From Verpa conica (lineage: Eukaryota; Ascomycota; Pezizomycetes; Pezizales; Morchellaceae), in NCBI GenBank assembly GCA_033030425.1, contig JAUFSD010000001.1:1240001-1304000 (forward strand): DNA of 64,000 bases, given 5' to 3'. Below the pieces are notes generated by a model that had not been told where the DNA came from, searched no databases, and saw nothing but the letters and a program-made list of their open reading frames with translations. Each line of letters begins with the position of its first letter. Within the stretch, counting starts at the first letter, position 1. The position numbers and the translations under genes were made by a program. Below, piece after piece: positions 1 to 11,327 of the stretch.

Positions 1-1
1 A

Positions 2-2058
2 AAAGATGTGGGGAAAGTTCCCTATCATTTTAAAGCAGGGCTTATTGTGCAGGATGTGGGCGTTCTCCTGTGGTTTGATAATGCACCAGTTACTATGATG
101 ACTACAATTCACTTTTTAAGAGGGGAGAACTCTGAGATCATGAGGAATAGAAATAGGCCTGGACCAAAGAGCACCAACCATCGCCAAGTGCTAGTAGAAT
201 TTGGAGAAGAGCAATCGAAAGAGCTACAGATTCCAGTGGTTATTGTAGACTACAATTTCCATATGGGTGGGGTGGATATAGCTGATCAGTATCGCTCCTA
301 TTATAATACCCAGCTCACTACATTTAGAACATGGTTTCCTATTTTTTTTTGGGCTCTTGATACAGCTCTTGTTAACTCCTACATTATCTATCGAGACCTG
401 GATACGTTTAAAGGCATTACTCATAAAGCCTTTCGGTTACAGGTAGCTTGGGATCTCATTTTAGAGGGGGCAAATGTGGTAGAAGTGAAGAGGTTGTGAC
501 GATTTAACCATCGTCATGACTAGTCTCAAGTACCTCTCCATGCAGAGACACCTAAGGATCTCCCTTGAGGCATAGGACTAGCTATCCCATTCCGGTCAAT
601 AGATACTAAGGAAAGTCATTACTATGATAGCCCGATTCCTAAGCGAGCTGGCGAGCTCCTAGGACGGAGCGAAGCTCACCGTCGTTGGTATGCGACAGAG
701 ACCAGAGTAATGCGTCTGTAGCTTATAGCTACGGGAGATACTAGTGTAATGAGACTGAAGCAGTTACCTCCATGGACAGAGTTAAGCTCCTGTTCCTCTA
801 GGAGGAATAATAACAGCTTCGTTGATGGCCAATCCTATGGGAAGCCGAGAGCCATGAAACGAGAGCAAAGCTATGCCTAATAGTTAGGACCGCCAGCAAA
901 AGTAATAATTAACCTGGCGGTGTCACGAATCGAACCATACGGGGCTATGCCTTGTGCTTCGCCCTAAGGTCCTTATGGATCAAGATTACCTCTCCGCCAC
1001 GTCCCCAGGTTGGACTAGGAACGTGGGAAAAGAATCTAAGCGACGGCAGGAATCAACAGTGGGTTACCCTACCTAGGGGACTCTGTGTTTTCCAACACCC
1101 CCGAGGCGCCCCACTGTGCCACCCGCCGTTTGCAGAGGGGGCCCCCCTGAGTTGCTGATTCCCTAACAAAAAGACAAGTTTTGGACCCCAAAAATAACCC
1201 CAAAACCGTCAGGAAAATTCGTCCAACCGAACCAAACTCGGAGGGTATATGGGGGACAGTGCTGCGAATCCATAGGTGCAATCGGATTTGAAATCGGACC
1301 ATTTTAGCAATAGTTACAGAGTTTTTAGTAACCAACGCTTTTTAGTCGCTAGTCTATCGACCCCGCTAGTTCTTAGGGGCGCTCTAGACTCAGTTGATTT
1401 CCAAGCGCGGAGGAATTGTTCCCCCGCTTCTTGGCAGCCTGCTCGCAATCAAAATCATAGCTTAAACCCGTCCTTCCCCCAGGACAATCATTATTGCTAG
1501 TCAACGAACAACTGTTGTTCAGAGACCCTCATACTCTTCGCTAAAGACGTTTGTCTTCCCCTGGGAAGCAGAGCCTTTTAAAGTCTTTAGTTATCTATCC
1601 ATTAAATCCTTATTCCTGTTTTGCCTAGGGACTGTCGACCTTCCGTGTTGACGAGCGGTTCTAAGCCTCGCTGCTGAAGCTTCTCGTCAGAAAGGGAGGT
1701 TGTTGGTTTTTTTTGGTACGGCAGTACTCCCCTGGGAGTGCCCCCGTTACAGAGGTCTAAAAAGCGAAAGGTGTCAATGATCGTTGATGCAGGAAAAACG
1801 CTTGTCAAAGAAATGAAATATGTCACTAAATCTACAGGCCTACCCCCCAATCGTGGCACCAAAGAACACCTACCTCTCGCTCATAAAGGCCATGAAAAAG
1901 AATGCTGGCTATGTAGGTTTAAGCTTAAAGAAGCAGTAAAAAATGGGGGGGGTCCTGGGGGAAGAGGATATAAAACTCATTGGGAGTGCTCTACATGCAA
2001 ATTATCCTTATGTCTTAATACCACCCGCAATTGCTTTACAGAGTTTCATATGATATAG
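2..2058 (+). pseudogene. piggyBac-type transposase relic (5' end outside the window), split by an LTR
   Basis: This is the C-terminal part of a DDE transposase of the piggyBac family, a cut-and-paste enzyme that targets TTAA. The frame is open from the window edge to about 494 and resumes at 1757-2058. The first part has the family blocks LLWFDNAPVTMM and DYNFHMGGVDIADQYRSYY, the latter near the third catalytic Asp, followed by a hydrophobic WALDTALVNSYIIYR segment. The second part holds the C-terminal Cys-rich zinc domain: CWLC, then a CSTC-x4-LC-x6-CF-x2-FH arrangement. Both parts read in the same frame once the inserted LTR (495-1751) and one copy of the target duplication are removed, so the frame was intact when the LTR landed. 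The N-terminal DDE residues lie outside the window. No flanking TTAA or terminal inverted repeat could be assigned. Confidence 0.85.
495..1751. mobile_element. Solo LTR (about 1,257 bp) of an LTR retrotransposon inserted in piggyBac
   Basis: The insert begins TGTGACG and ends CGTTACA, i.e. TG...CA termini with a 7-bp imperfect inverted repeat, as expected for LTRs. It is flanked by a perfect 5-bp direct repeat GAGGT (490-494 and 1752-1756), the duplication size typical of retroviral-type integrases. No gag or pol coding sequence is visible inside, so it looks like a solo LTR, or less likely a small non-autonomous element. It is clearly more GC-rich than the surrounding DNA and has many short hairpin-forming stretches. 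The reverse strand near 925-1000 carries tRNA-like box A and box B words but no foldable tRNA. Confidence 0.75.
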
Positions 2059-2336
2059 CTCTCCTTTGTATTTTAATACCCTTTTCCTATTTACTTTAAT
2101 TTAATTTGTGGTGGGGGGACCCGGTATAATTCGCACGGTTTTCCGTGCTATTTTCGCTACGGTCCAGGGGATAGGGCGACTGCTGTACAAGAATCAAACT
2201 AAAGTCGTTTTTTTTTTTAAAAAAAAAGGAGGAGAGGAAGTGAAATCTTAGAATTAGTGTTCGTCTTGAGGCGATTCGGGGCGGTTCCTGAAATTATGGA
2301 CCCGCCCCATCGCGGGTTTGGGGGCAAATTTTGACC

Positions 2337-2600
2337 AAAAGACCCGCCTCGGCCGGGGCGGTTCCCCGCTGGGGGGGGTCCTATTTCTGCGCTACTACGC
2401 ATATACTGCCATTCATACGCCATTCATACGCCTCCTATATGCCTCCCACAGTGCTTTAGAACTCAATTGCAGTCCTCAAACACTGTATATATTGATTTTG
2501 CTCTAATTGGGGCCCCGGTGTGCATGGTCCTCCCCCCGTTCTTTGCTCAAAATCCAGAACCGCCCCGGCCTGCGGAGCGGTTCGAGGCGGTTTCTTGGCG
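2337..2600. repeat. GC-rich fold-back inverted repeat (MITE-like)
   Basis: A left arm around 2337-2365 (acccgcctc then GGCCGGGGCGGTTC at 2351-2364) is matched in reverse complement by 2557-2600 (GAACCGCCCCGGCC at 2557-2570, then gaggcggtttctt). The right arm carries about 14 extra bases between the two matching blocks. A third related block, gaggcgattcggggcggttc, lies near 2268-2288. The arms are far more GC-rich than their neighbours. This suggests a degenerate foldback or MITE-type element; no clear target duplication was found. Confidence 0.5.
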
Positions 2601-3075
2601 CAGTCCCCCATGACAAACACTACTTAGAATATTATAAAGTCCTAGAATATCAATATACGATATTTTTAATTAACATTGTAGAGGTTAAAAGTGAACGACG
2701 AATGAGCTGGAGAACTAGGAACCTACTAAAACTCTTGAGAACCCCTAAGTTCCTACGATAAATATACATATAGAGGTGCTATTGTAGATTTTAGAGCTAG
2801 CTTGTTTGTACAATATTCGTATTTCACAAAACCATAGCTTATAGGGTAAACAATAAATCTGCAAGTTTCACATATAACGGTTTAGTATTTTAGAGCCCAA
2901 CATGTAAATTAGACAAAGAATGGTTAACGCACGTGCGGAATAAGCTTGCGCACATATCACACATACTTAGGGGTTTCAGCATCTCTTTGTTCTAAATGAC
3001 CAAACTAAAGCTCTAGATAGTTTAAATTCCTGATGCTTATGGAGACAGTAATTTTATACTCCTCCATCCCTCGCT

Positions 3076-3139
3076 TAGGAGGCCCCCAATACTTATATAT
3101 CCAGTACGTACGTATCCTAAGAGTATTAGGGGCCTCCTA
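3076..3139. repeat. 18-bp hairpin (one mismatch) with 28-nt loop
   Basis: The arm TAGGAGGCCCCCAATACT (3076-3093) is the reverse complement of AGTATTAGGGGCCTCCTA (3122-3139) apart from one position. The loop contains the palindromic word TACGTACGTA. It could be the core of a tiny inverted-repeat element. No gene is adjacent, so a terminator role is unlikely. Confidence 0.6.
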
Positions 3140-3780
3140 AATAGACTATAGATATTATAGGTCTCTCTAAACAGTCCCAGAGTCTAGATCGTAGGGTACG
3201 TAGCTGTGACATGATATAGGAGTACCTAGGTGTACATAGAGAAGTAGAATGAACCACCAAAGATAAATAAACCAATTTCCTCGCTCGTGTGTATATATAC
3301 CTTAAACACGAACAAAGTAATAATGAAGTCGAATATGTGTTTGGTGCTCGAATATAGATCTTATTAAGAGATAGGGTTTTGAACGAGTTCTCTTTAAAAT
3401 TATATAGCTATATAAAGCATCGGAACTATTGGGAGGGCGGGACTCGTGGAGTGAGGGGGTATTATAGGCCCGTGCATGAGAGTATGCTCTAGGGATATCT
3501 CGCCATATATACTACTATTTAGATATTTTAGTTTTTATTTTATCTTAGCAGCGACCACATACCTCTATAAGATTTACTATTGTTGGCAAGCTACCCATTA
3601 TCACCAATGGGGTATTAAATTGTATCAGGAATTTGTTAGTAATGGAGGTATGGAGGAAGAAGAGAGAACAAATTGGCAGGAGTGGGGACGAGAGGATTTG
3701 GAGTAGCAAGAGGGAGCAGTGCGATTATTGGTTTTATTTATTGTTTTGTTTATTTATTGTTTTGTTTGAAGGTTGAGCTT

Positions 3781-3834
3781 GGGCTGGAAGTGGAGGATTA
3801 CCATAACCGAAAGGTTCATGTAATTAATGAGAAA
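3781..3834. repeat. Dispersed repeat, copy 1 (second copy at 53729-53782)
   Basis: 54 bp starting GGGCTGGAA and including ATTACCATAACCGAAAGG matches 53729-53782 in the same orientation with a single mismatch; 44 bp in a row are identical. Both copies are followed by an A-rich tract (gaaagaaaagaaaaaaa and gaaaaacaaaaaaaaa), which resembles the 3' tail of a retroposed SINE or LINE. Upstream of the 54 bp the two loci are only weakly similar. Confidence 0.7.
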
Positions 3835-4645
3835 GAAAAGAAAAAAATCCATTATCACCAGCCTTATCTATCGGCCTAAAATAACATTTATTAGATAACC
3901 CATCTATAATTTATGCCCTGGAAGCAATAGCAAACATAGGACGAAAACAAAGGTTTTGTCATTATAAATACCAAAGCCCATAATCAGTAGACTCTAATGT
4001 TTTTTTTTGTTAATTATGACTGGTAATACGAGTGGTTATGACGGAAAGTGACTTTAGTGTATTTTGATAGCGGGCTTTCTATCCTTGTCTCGCTGATTAG
4101 GCCTTCTAGTAATTCTTCATATGAAAGCGGGGCCTCATTTCCCCCTAGCATCATGAAAAAGTAGAAACTTGTATAGTTCGTACCCTGGACTTTGGATGCG
4201 GGGAGGAGGGGGTGCACAAAACCACCTAGATTACCTGGTGCCTGCTTGGCCATAGGAGAGGGGAGAGTTGAGGAGAAGGAATTAAATTACCTAGCCCTGT
4301 AAAATCAAAGGAACGGAAATTAATCTATTGCGTAGTAAGTTCTAAATTGACTATTTCCTTTGGCGTAATTAGATGTAATACAACTTCATACGAAACATAA
4401 GCCGGAAGGAAATGTATAACCCTAGAGCAATACTAAATAAATGTTTTATTGCTTTGAGCCTTTCTCAGTTCCTAGAAACATTGATTAACCCCAACTGATT
4501 CCCTTATATTCGCTTCGCTCCTTAATCTTGGCTGATATTGATAAAAAATAGAAAAAAACTTAATGAAACATAAAGGAACATAAAACATAAAATCCTCAGC
4601 CCAAACTAGAAATGCATTGATCACACTCGTATTAATTCAGCTCCC

Positions 4646-6203
4646 CTAACGCCCTGGATTTCCATACCCTGAAGACCCACCCGGCTGATACTGCATAGGC
4701 GGAGCAGAAGTAGGTTGATAAGACCCTCCAGGGGGATGTCCACTTGGAGGCCCACCAGCCGAAGGAGGTGGAGATTGGTAACTACTAGGACCGCCACTAG
4801 TTGCATTCGGGGGTTGGTACCCTCCAGGACCGCTATTTGGAGGCGCATGGTAACCCGGTGCACCCCCGGCTGGGGAGTAAGCTGCTGGCGGGGGGGAGCC
4901 GTAACCTCCATATTGGCCTTGAGGGGGGGGAGCACCGTACTGACCCTGTGGTGGTGGAGCACCATATTGCCCCTGCTGAGGGGCGCCGTATTGGCCTTGC
5001 TGAGGGGGGGCGCCGTATTGGCCTTGAGGGGGAGGTGCACCATATTGACCTTGAGAACCTGGGTAGCCACCTTGAGGGGTGGGGCCACCGTAAGGAGCTT
5101 GATGCTGCTGTCCAACAGGGCCTGAGAACTGTTGGCCTTGGGGACCGGGAGAGGGGTAGGATTGTTGAGGGTGGTTGTATGGTGGGTTGGCATTATAGGG
5201 GGGATTAGGAGATGGGGAGCCATGAGAGCTGTATTGCTGGGATTGCTGATGGGAGCCATATCCATAACTTTGTTGCTGAGAAGCCGGTTTCTATTACCAT
5301 CAGTCATTATTACTTGTAATATTTTTATAGCCTTCGATTTTAGAGGAGGTCATGCATACTGCCTGCCCGTGGTTTCCACCTCCCAAAACGCCACCTATAA
5401 GCCCACCAAGTCCACCAAGTCCAGCAGGTGCACCATGTCCAGTTTGTGCACCGTGCGCGCCTTGCTGCTGCGTGTTACTATGCTTATTCTTTCCTCCACC
5501 CAACAATCCACCTGCGATTCCAGCAGCCTGTCCAAATAGTCCACCACTTGAACTACTACCATGCCCGCTGCTACCATGTCCACCACTTGGCTTTCCACCA
5601 CCGCCCAATAATCCAGATGCCAACCCTCCCAACCCTCCACCACCTGAGGAGTGACCACTGCTAGAATGTTTACCACCTCCTAGCATACCTTGAGCAAGAC
5701 TACCAACGAGGCCAGAGCTACTTGATTGGTGCCCGCTACTCGAGTGCTTACCGCCTCCCAGCATCCCCTGGGCAAGACTGCCGGCGATACCACCAAATCC
5801 CCCAGCACGGGTAGCATTCTGGGGTTCCGGCTGAGGAGTGTATTGCTGAGGGCTGTAGCCTGCCGATTGCTGGTTTCCATAGCCAGAGTGTGCAGGCTGA
5901 CTTTGTTGGTTGTAGTCTGTGGGTGCTGGGTACGGAGATGGAGTTGTAGGGCCAGGGGTGTTGGAAGCTTCTTGTGTCGGAACTTCCCAGGTTGTTTTTC
6001 CGTTTGCTGTTTGAACGTAATAATAGCGCTGGGTTGTTGGGTCCCATTGCGCAATCCTAAAATAGAAATAAATAAAAAAAATCAGACCGCAATTTCCCCA
6101 AAAGGCAAAGAAGGGGGACATACCATCCAATGGGAAGACTCGGGGGAGCAACACTTGGCCCATTCGCATTTGGAGACGCGATGGGATTTGGTGGGGTTAC
6201 CAT
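4646..6203 (-). CDS. WW-domain protein with Gly-rich zipper repeats and QGQYG-rich tail
   Basis: Three exons: 6203-6124, 6056-5360 and 5290-4646 (473 aa). The first intron (gtatgt...ttttag) falls inside the WW domain, and splicing restores a canonical LPIGW...DPTTQRYYY...KTTWEVP domain (residues about 23-53, both Trp present). WW domains bind Pro-rich ligands. A Ser/Pro/Gln linker follows, then at least four Gly-rich units of the type [18 protein letters not shown], then, after the second intron, about five repeats of QGQYGAPPP and a Gly/Pro/Tyr-rich end (stop at 4646-4648). The composition is prion-like and may support condensates or cell-periphery assemblies, but that is inference. No signal peptide is seen. 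The start has only short UTR-like sequence above it. Long antisense frames here are shadows of the repeats. The exact cellular role is not recognised. Confidence 0.85.
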
Positions 6204-7540
6204 CGCTTTCGGGGGAAAGTGGTTGTTACGGGGGAAGGATGCGGGGTATTTACGCTATAGGAATGTGGGGGAGAAACAAGAATAGGATGTAGAAAATAAA
6301 TCAGAAGCACAATAAGAAGACAAACGCAAGTTCAAGTTTCTTTCTAGACAAGAAATAGAGAGAGGGGGGAGGGGGGAGATGGATAGAAAAGAAGGGGGAG
6401 GAGGAGGAGAGCAGAGAATCTCTTATGGGTGCAGGATGCGCCTCAGCGAGTAAGATGAGGTGGGGTTGGTTGGATAAGTGAAGGGTTCCACGGCGTGCAT
6501 GTGCATCAATACAGAGGCAAGCGGAGCAACGGTGGGCTGTGCTCATCTCGGCCATCACCACCAGGTACCTCGCTGCACTCTGCGCATGACACATTAACAG
6601 CCGCATAGATTATGTGTGTGGCTGTGCTGTTGCTTCTTTTTCCTTTCTTTTTCCTTCTATTCTGTTTTGTTGGTCTCTGTTGGCTGAAGTTTAGACACAG
6701 CTGAAACTGAGGGAATATCACGTCAACTGCCCAGCCAGCCACCCCTCAGTCAAATACATGCCGTAGAACGCATACGCGTCTCCGCTCCTTGCATCCTCCC
6801 AGTAAGCTTATAAGATTGTATAGAAAGGGTTATTTACAGTTATTTAATGCACAAACAGCCCCGGAAATGCATCATGTAAGATCGTGTAGCTGGGTCCAAA
6901 TAATTATTACTACTAGATCGTCCGATATCAGGTTTCGGAGTTGTTGGGTTCGTTCTGTATATTTAATCATGGCCGGGGATTCGGCGGTTACCCTGCTATG
7001 AGCATGAACGCTACATTATGCAATGGGCGCGTGAGATCAGTCATGGATGCTCACTCGGTCGATCACTTTAAAGCATCCAACGTCCCAGGCTGTAGGTAGA
7101 GGGGAAAATACATAAATTTCGAAGGTAGTTTCCCAACAGAATTAACCAGAGTAATCAGTTGGCATTAGGATTTAAGACATAAATCTCTAAATTGTCGTGG
7201 CGAAATATATGCTTCTCGGTGAGTAGAGTAACAAGAATATAATTAAGTGGTTATACCCTTAATACGTTAAGCTTTAGGTCACCATTTTAACCGAGTGATA
7301 GCCTATGATTTTGTACTGTGAGTTTTTTTTAATGCTCCATCTTCACCTTAGCTTATCTTTACACAACCGCATCTACACCCTATTTCCCCTCACAATCTGC
7401 CATGAGACAACCATACACAAACACAAATTTCAAGAAAAATATCGAATAAGGTTGATGGATAAAAGAACGCCTCAAAGTATTCCCTCCCCCCACTTTCTTA
7501 GCTGAAATTTTCGGTAGAGCCGTCTCTATGAATTCCGTAG
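6204..7540. other. Intergenic region / promoter of the WW gene
   Basis: Purine- and pyrimidine-rich stretches (gggggagggggg near 6365-6380; ttctttttcctttcttttt near 6635-6655) lie directly upstream of the minus-strand WW gene and probably belong to its promoter and 5' UTR. Nothing else could be assigned. Confidence 0.4.
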
Positions 7541-10500
7541 CTAATGGATAGTATCATTTCTGTAAAATCTCGCCATTTTCTTTTTGTGGCGGTCATTACA
7601 ATTGATGAGAAACTGCTGGAAGTATGGCATTTTGTCGAGTAATTCGAATTCAGCGGGAGTTAGGGTATCTCTACAGTCATTGATGATCGCTTCCTCTGGC
7701 CTGGCAAACTGCTGAATCTTGACTCTGAGGGGTGGATAACTGAATTTAGGTATTAGCATTAATGTTTGGCGTAACAAGTAATAGGGTAGGCTTACTCAAA
7801 AACGGGGCGGAGGTCAAGATCGATTTTGTACGGGAATACGACCCTTTTAGGAGTTCCGACTAGTGTCTGGGGTGAATTAGGTTGCGGAAAATTGTGCTCT
7901 TCCTGCTGTTTAACTGCCCCTATATTTGCCTGCCGACTCTCTTCAACTACCACTTTAGCTGTGCCTTTCATATTACTCATATCTTTCATCTTTCCATTTT
8001 CCACAGCCTTTCCAAGCCTTTCCCTATCGACCTGTCCCCTCTCCAATAGTTCTATTTGATCATTGTCGTTCTCAACAAGCTCGTATTCTCCACCAAGCTT
8101 CAAACCCTCGGATTTTTCAGCCTCTCGTGTTGCCTTCTCATCCGCATGGAGTTTCTCCTGTAGCTTTACCAGCTCTAAATGATCCCTCACTAGGTTCTCC
8201 TCCTCGACCCGTAGACGGCGGGCTTCCTTACGAGCTGTTTCATGATATTCTTTCTCAAGACATTGCTGCTCAAGATATTCTTTTTCAAGACGCCCCTTAG
8301 CCTGCTCCGTCTTCTCAGATTCTTGCTTGCCCTTCTCGTCTTGGGTATCTAGTTTCTGTTCAGGGCTGGGGGTTTTTAGTCGTTCAAATTCGTCACCCCT
8401 CCTATTATCATTCCTCTCGTTCCCTTCCACTTCCGAGAATTTATCCTCCGTCAATCTAGGTTCCTCTAGGATTTCTATCATCTCCTGGTGAGACTTTCTG
8501 GTCTGTTCCTTAGGAAGCTCTTCGTCTTTACGAAGGCTATTCTGGATCTTAACGATTTCTCTATTCATAAGATGGGTCTTTTCGGCCGTATCTCCTTTTA
8601 TATCTTCAGTGATAGCGTCGATTTTGATTTTAGGAAGTACCTGTTGCCTAACCGTTGCAGTTTCGGCTTGTTGTTCCTTAAAGAGCTCTACCTTTTCAGG
8701 TTTTTCTTTCTTGGGAAAGGTGTTCCTAGCATAAACTAAATCAGGAAGTTCTGCTAGTTGCCTATGATTAGGGGGTTCATCGTTTTCTACCCAGTTCTCC
8801 TCAAAAAGTTCATTATCAACCCCCTTTATAGGAATTTTCTCCAGTATGATTAACTCTTTCTCTGGTTGGCATTCATTGAACGGCTCAGTTTCACTAAGGA
8901 GTACCTCAATGTGCTCACCACTCTTCGCATGATCATTCTTAGTTGATTCTTCACCAAACGCTTCAAGACGCTCTTCCATGGGCTGCTCCCGAAGGCTTTG
9001 TATCCCCTGATTATTCTTTGTGTGATAATTCTTCTTCTGTTCGTTTTCAGTGCTTGTGGTCTCAGTGATGGGTACAGTATTAGTCAACCTGATATCAGCC
9101 ATCTCAATATCAGATCTCTCTTCCTTCTCTTGTACTCCGCTTTTAACCATCACTTGTGGTTTTGTCACCAGCGATTGAGAAACAAGATTACCAGCTTTGG
9201 GAGTCCACACTGGCATATCGCGCTTCATACTCTTCTCTCGCTTGACTCGTACCGTAGATTCAGCATCCACTACTAGTGATCTTACACTCATAGTCTCAAC
9301 AGAAGAAGAGCTATCGAGCTCCGGATTCCGCACCGGGAGTTCATTCGGATATAATACTACCTCTTCCTTCATCATTTTTGCTCTGATTCCCTCAACAATA
9401 GTAGTATGTTTCATCCTCATGGCATGAATCTCACGTCCAAGATTCCTCATATCCTCCTCCTCCATCTCGATCTCATTGAGAATTTCTTGACTTAGTTGGT
9501 GTATTTTAGCGATACGGCCTTGAAGAGAGCTTTCAAAATCGCTAAAGTCAGATATTCTCGCTTTAATCTTATCGACTGCTTTACGGAAGGAGTAAAAGTC
9601 TCTGTGTAAAATTTCAAAGACCGTGTCTTCCTCTTTAAGGCCGTTGCCGGAAGCTGGAGGGCTGTAGAACCCTAGGCTACCAGCTTCGGCAATACTAGAA
9701 GAATCATGGGTGTACGTAGGGCTGAGAGGGTACTTTTTAGCTCCTTCTAGGTCTAGTTCGGTGGGGGTCGTATATTGAGTTACAACACTAGGGTAACGCT
9801 CAACTTTACCTGAAAAGTCGAAGGTAGGCGGCGTTCCCGGGGTGATTGTGGTATGAGGCTTTGAAGCCGGCTCGATAGCCGGAGGAACCACATCTGGAAT
9901 GTTAATTGATCCATCAAATTCTAGAGCCTTGGCCACCAACTCAGTCCCTTCCTTGTTGTAATATTCCCCAGTATCCTCTCGCTTTTCGCCAGCATTTTTA
10001 ATATCTGCAAGCTTAGTCACTATAGTATTTTGTTCTAGAGGAATCGCAGGGACTGAACTAGAAGGAATGAGAGGAGCAGGACCAGTGGCAGTGAATTGAG
10101 GTGAGCAACGGTCCTTGATAGGAATAATTGGAGTAGATGTGTGATTTATAATTATTGAGGTATCGGTAACCGGAGCAGCATGGTTGATCTTATTCGCCTC
10201 CCTTGCCTGAGTCAGGATTAAACTACAATTGGTAGTAAGCCTCTTTGGGGTTGATTGCAAATAATCGTAGCCACCTTTAGCCGTGGCCAGCTTGCCTAAA
10301 TTCCAACTGTTTTTTTGGTATTTGTTAGAATAATGGTTAGGTATCAAAGGGTTAAGTTTCATTGAACATACTGGCTAACGTTTGGATTATCAGGGACAAT
10401 CCTCGAAGAGATGTGAGATGCTACTGAGACCGCTCTCATAGTAACTGGGGGATTTGTAGCAAGGTGATGCCTGACAAGAGCCTCGGGTCCACGGGGAGCG

Positions 10501-11327
10501 CGAATTTTAGGATTTTTCAGTACAGATTCCAGACGTAGTGGGGCTAGAATATCTCCGGGAGGCCCCTCAAGTCTATTTATATTAGCCATGTATCATAGGA
10601 GTTTTCGGGTTAGAAAGAACTTACTGGTGCGGAGAGCGGTTCCTATGACGTTCAATTACTCCTTTTACAGTGCTACTAGAATCAGGAGAGTCCTTGGAGT
10701 AAGAGAGTGCTCGAGTAAGTTTTCCGAGTTCAAAGAGGGATCTAGCATGTCGAATACTACGAGCTGGGGTTCTTTGATATCGAATACTACGAGGAGGGGA
10801 TCTCTGGCGAGGTTCTGTAGGACGGTAATTTGGGCCAGTACGATGCATTTGACCCTCTCCGAGGCCATCATCACGTTCCTCGGCCAATGTTGGATCATAT
10901 AGAGCTGTTTCAACGAAGGAAATATTAGCTGGTGTAATTAGAAATAATGGAGAGATGAAGAATAGTTGGGCGGTGATATTCCTAGGAACAAATGTATCAG
11001 GGGGATAGGACTTTGAAAAACAGAAGTACTTACCACCCCACGCATCAGGAATCCCAGCGTTCCTCTCAGCCAGCTTGGCTAATCTTGGTCCGCGTTTATT
11101 GATATCAGGTGGAGGCGGTGGGATAATCAAAGATCTTCCTGCGAGAGGCAACGCTGCTCTACGTTGGATCCCAAGATCTGCCTATATTTCTTACCTACTT
11201 TAGCAACAAAGATTTGTACATTAAATTTCCTGGAAGGAATGATGCCTACCATCATATCGGCCGCGCTATAACCATCTAGAGTGGTCGGTACTGGCTCATA
11301 CCTGGCATCCTGCCGTGGTAAAGCCAT
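7541..11327 (-). CDS. Large coiled-coil, low-complexity protein of unknown function
   Basis: Six exons join in phase: 11327-11195, 11138-11034, 10904-10625, 10572-10372, 10306-7796 and 7739-7541, giving 1,142 aa. All five introns have good donors (gtaaga, gtaagt, gtaagt, gtatgt, gtaagc) and AG acceptors. The start is the ATG after aaatcaag at 11327; an upstream in-frame ATG (11357) is possible. The N-terminus has a Pro run (IIPPPPPDINKRGP) and an Arg/Ser/Pro region with the near-repeat RSIRYQRTPARSIRH. A heptad-like coiled coil lies at about residues 478-551, and a long Glu/Lys/Gln-rich helical stretch rich in EKEYLEQQCLEKEYHE-type units lies near the C-terminus. The last 66 residues are more globular (FELLDKMPYFQQF). 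I do not recognise the family. A cytoskeletal or scaffold role would suit the architecture but is not shown. Confidence 0.8.

Larger units (their letters stand above)
2059..4645. other. Intergenic region with old repeats, no supported gene
   Basis: About 2.6 kb of mostly AT-rich sequence follows the piggyBac stop. It contains a GC-rich fold-back block (2337-2600), a strong hairpin (3076-3139) and one copy of a dispersed repeat (3781-3834), listed separately. Short open frames here (for example 3476-3706 +, 4014-4253 -) show no recognisable domain, no paralogue and no splice-consistent extension. A TTTATTGTTTTG unit is duplicated in tandem near 3735-3770. Confidence 0.5.

Noticed and set aside
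915..1005. Possible tRNA gene on the minus strand
   Set aside because: Box A and B words are present, but the T arm and acceptor stems do not pair and no anticodon arm can be drawn.
2098..2170. 3' terminal inverted repeat of piggyBac
   Set aside because: TTAA-like and GGG words occur, but without the 5' end no repeat can be paired.
4621..5307. Separate 228-codon minus-strand ORF
   Set aside because: It is an out-of-frame reading of the third exon of the WW gene; the spliced frame gives coherent QGQYG repeats.
4715..5664. Plus-strand frames opposite the WW gene
   Set aside because: Shadows caused by the Gly/Pro/Gln repeat composition; no start context or domains.
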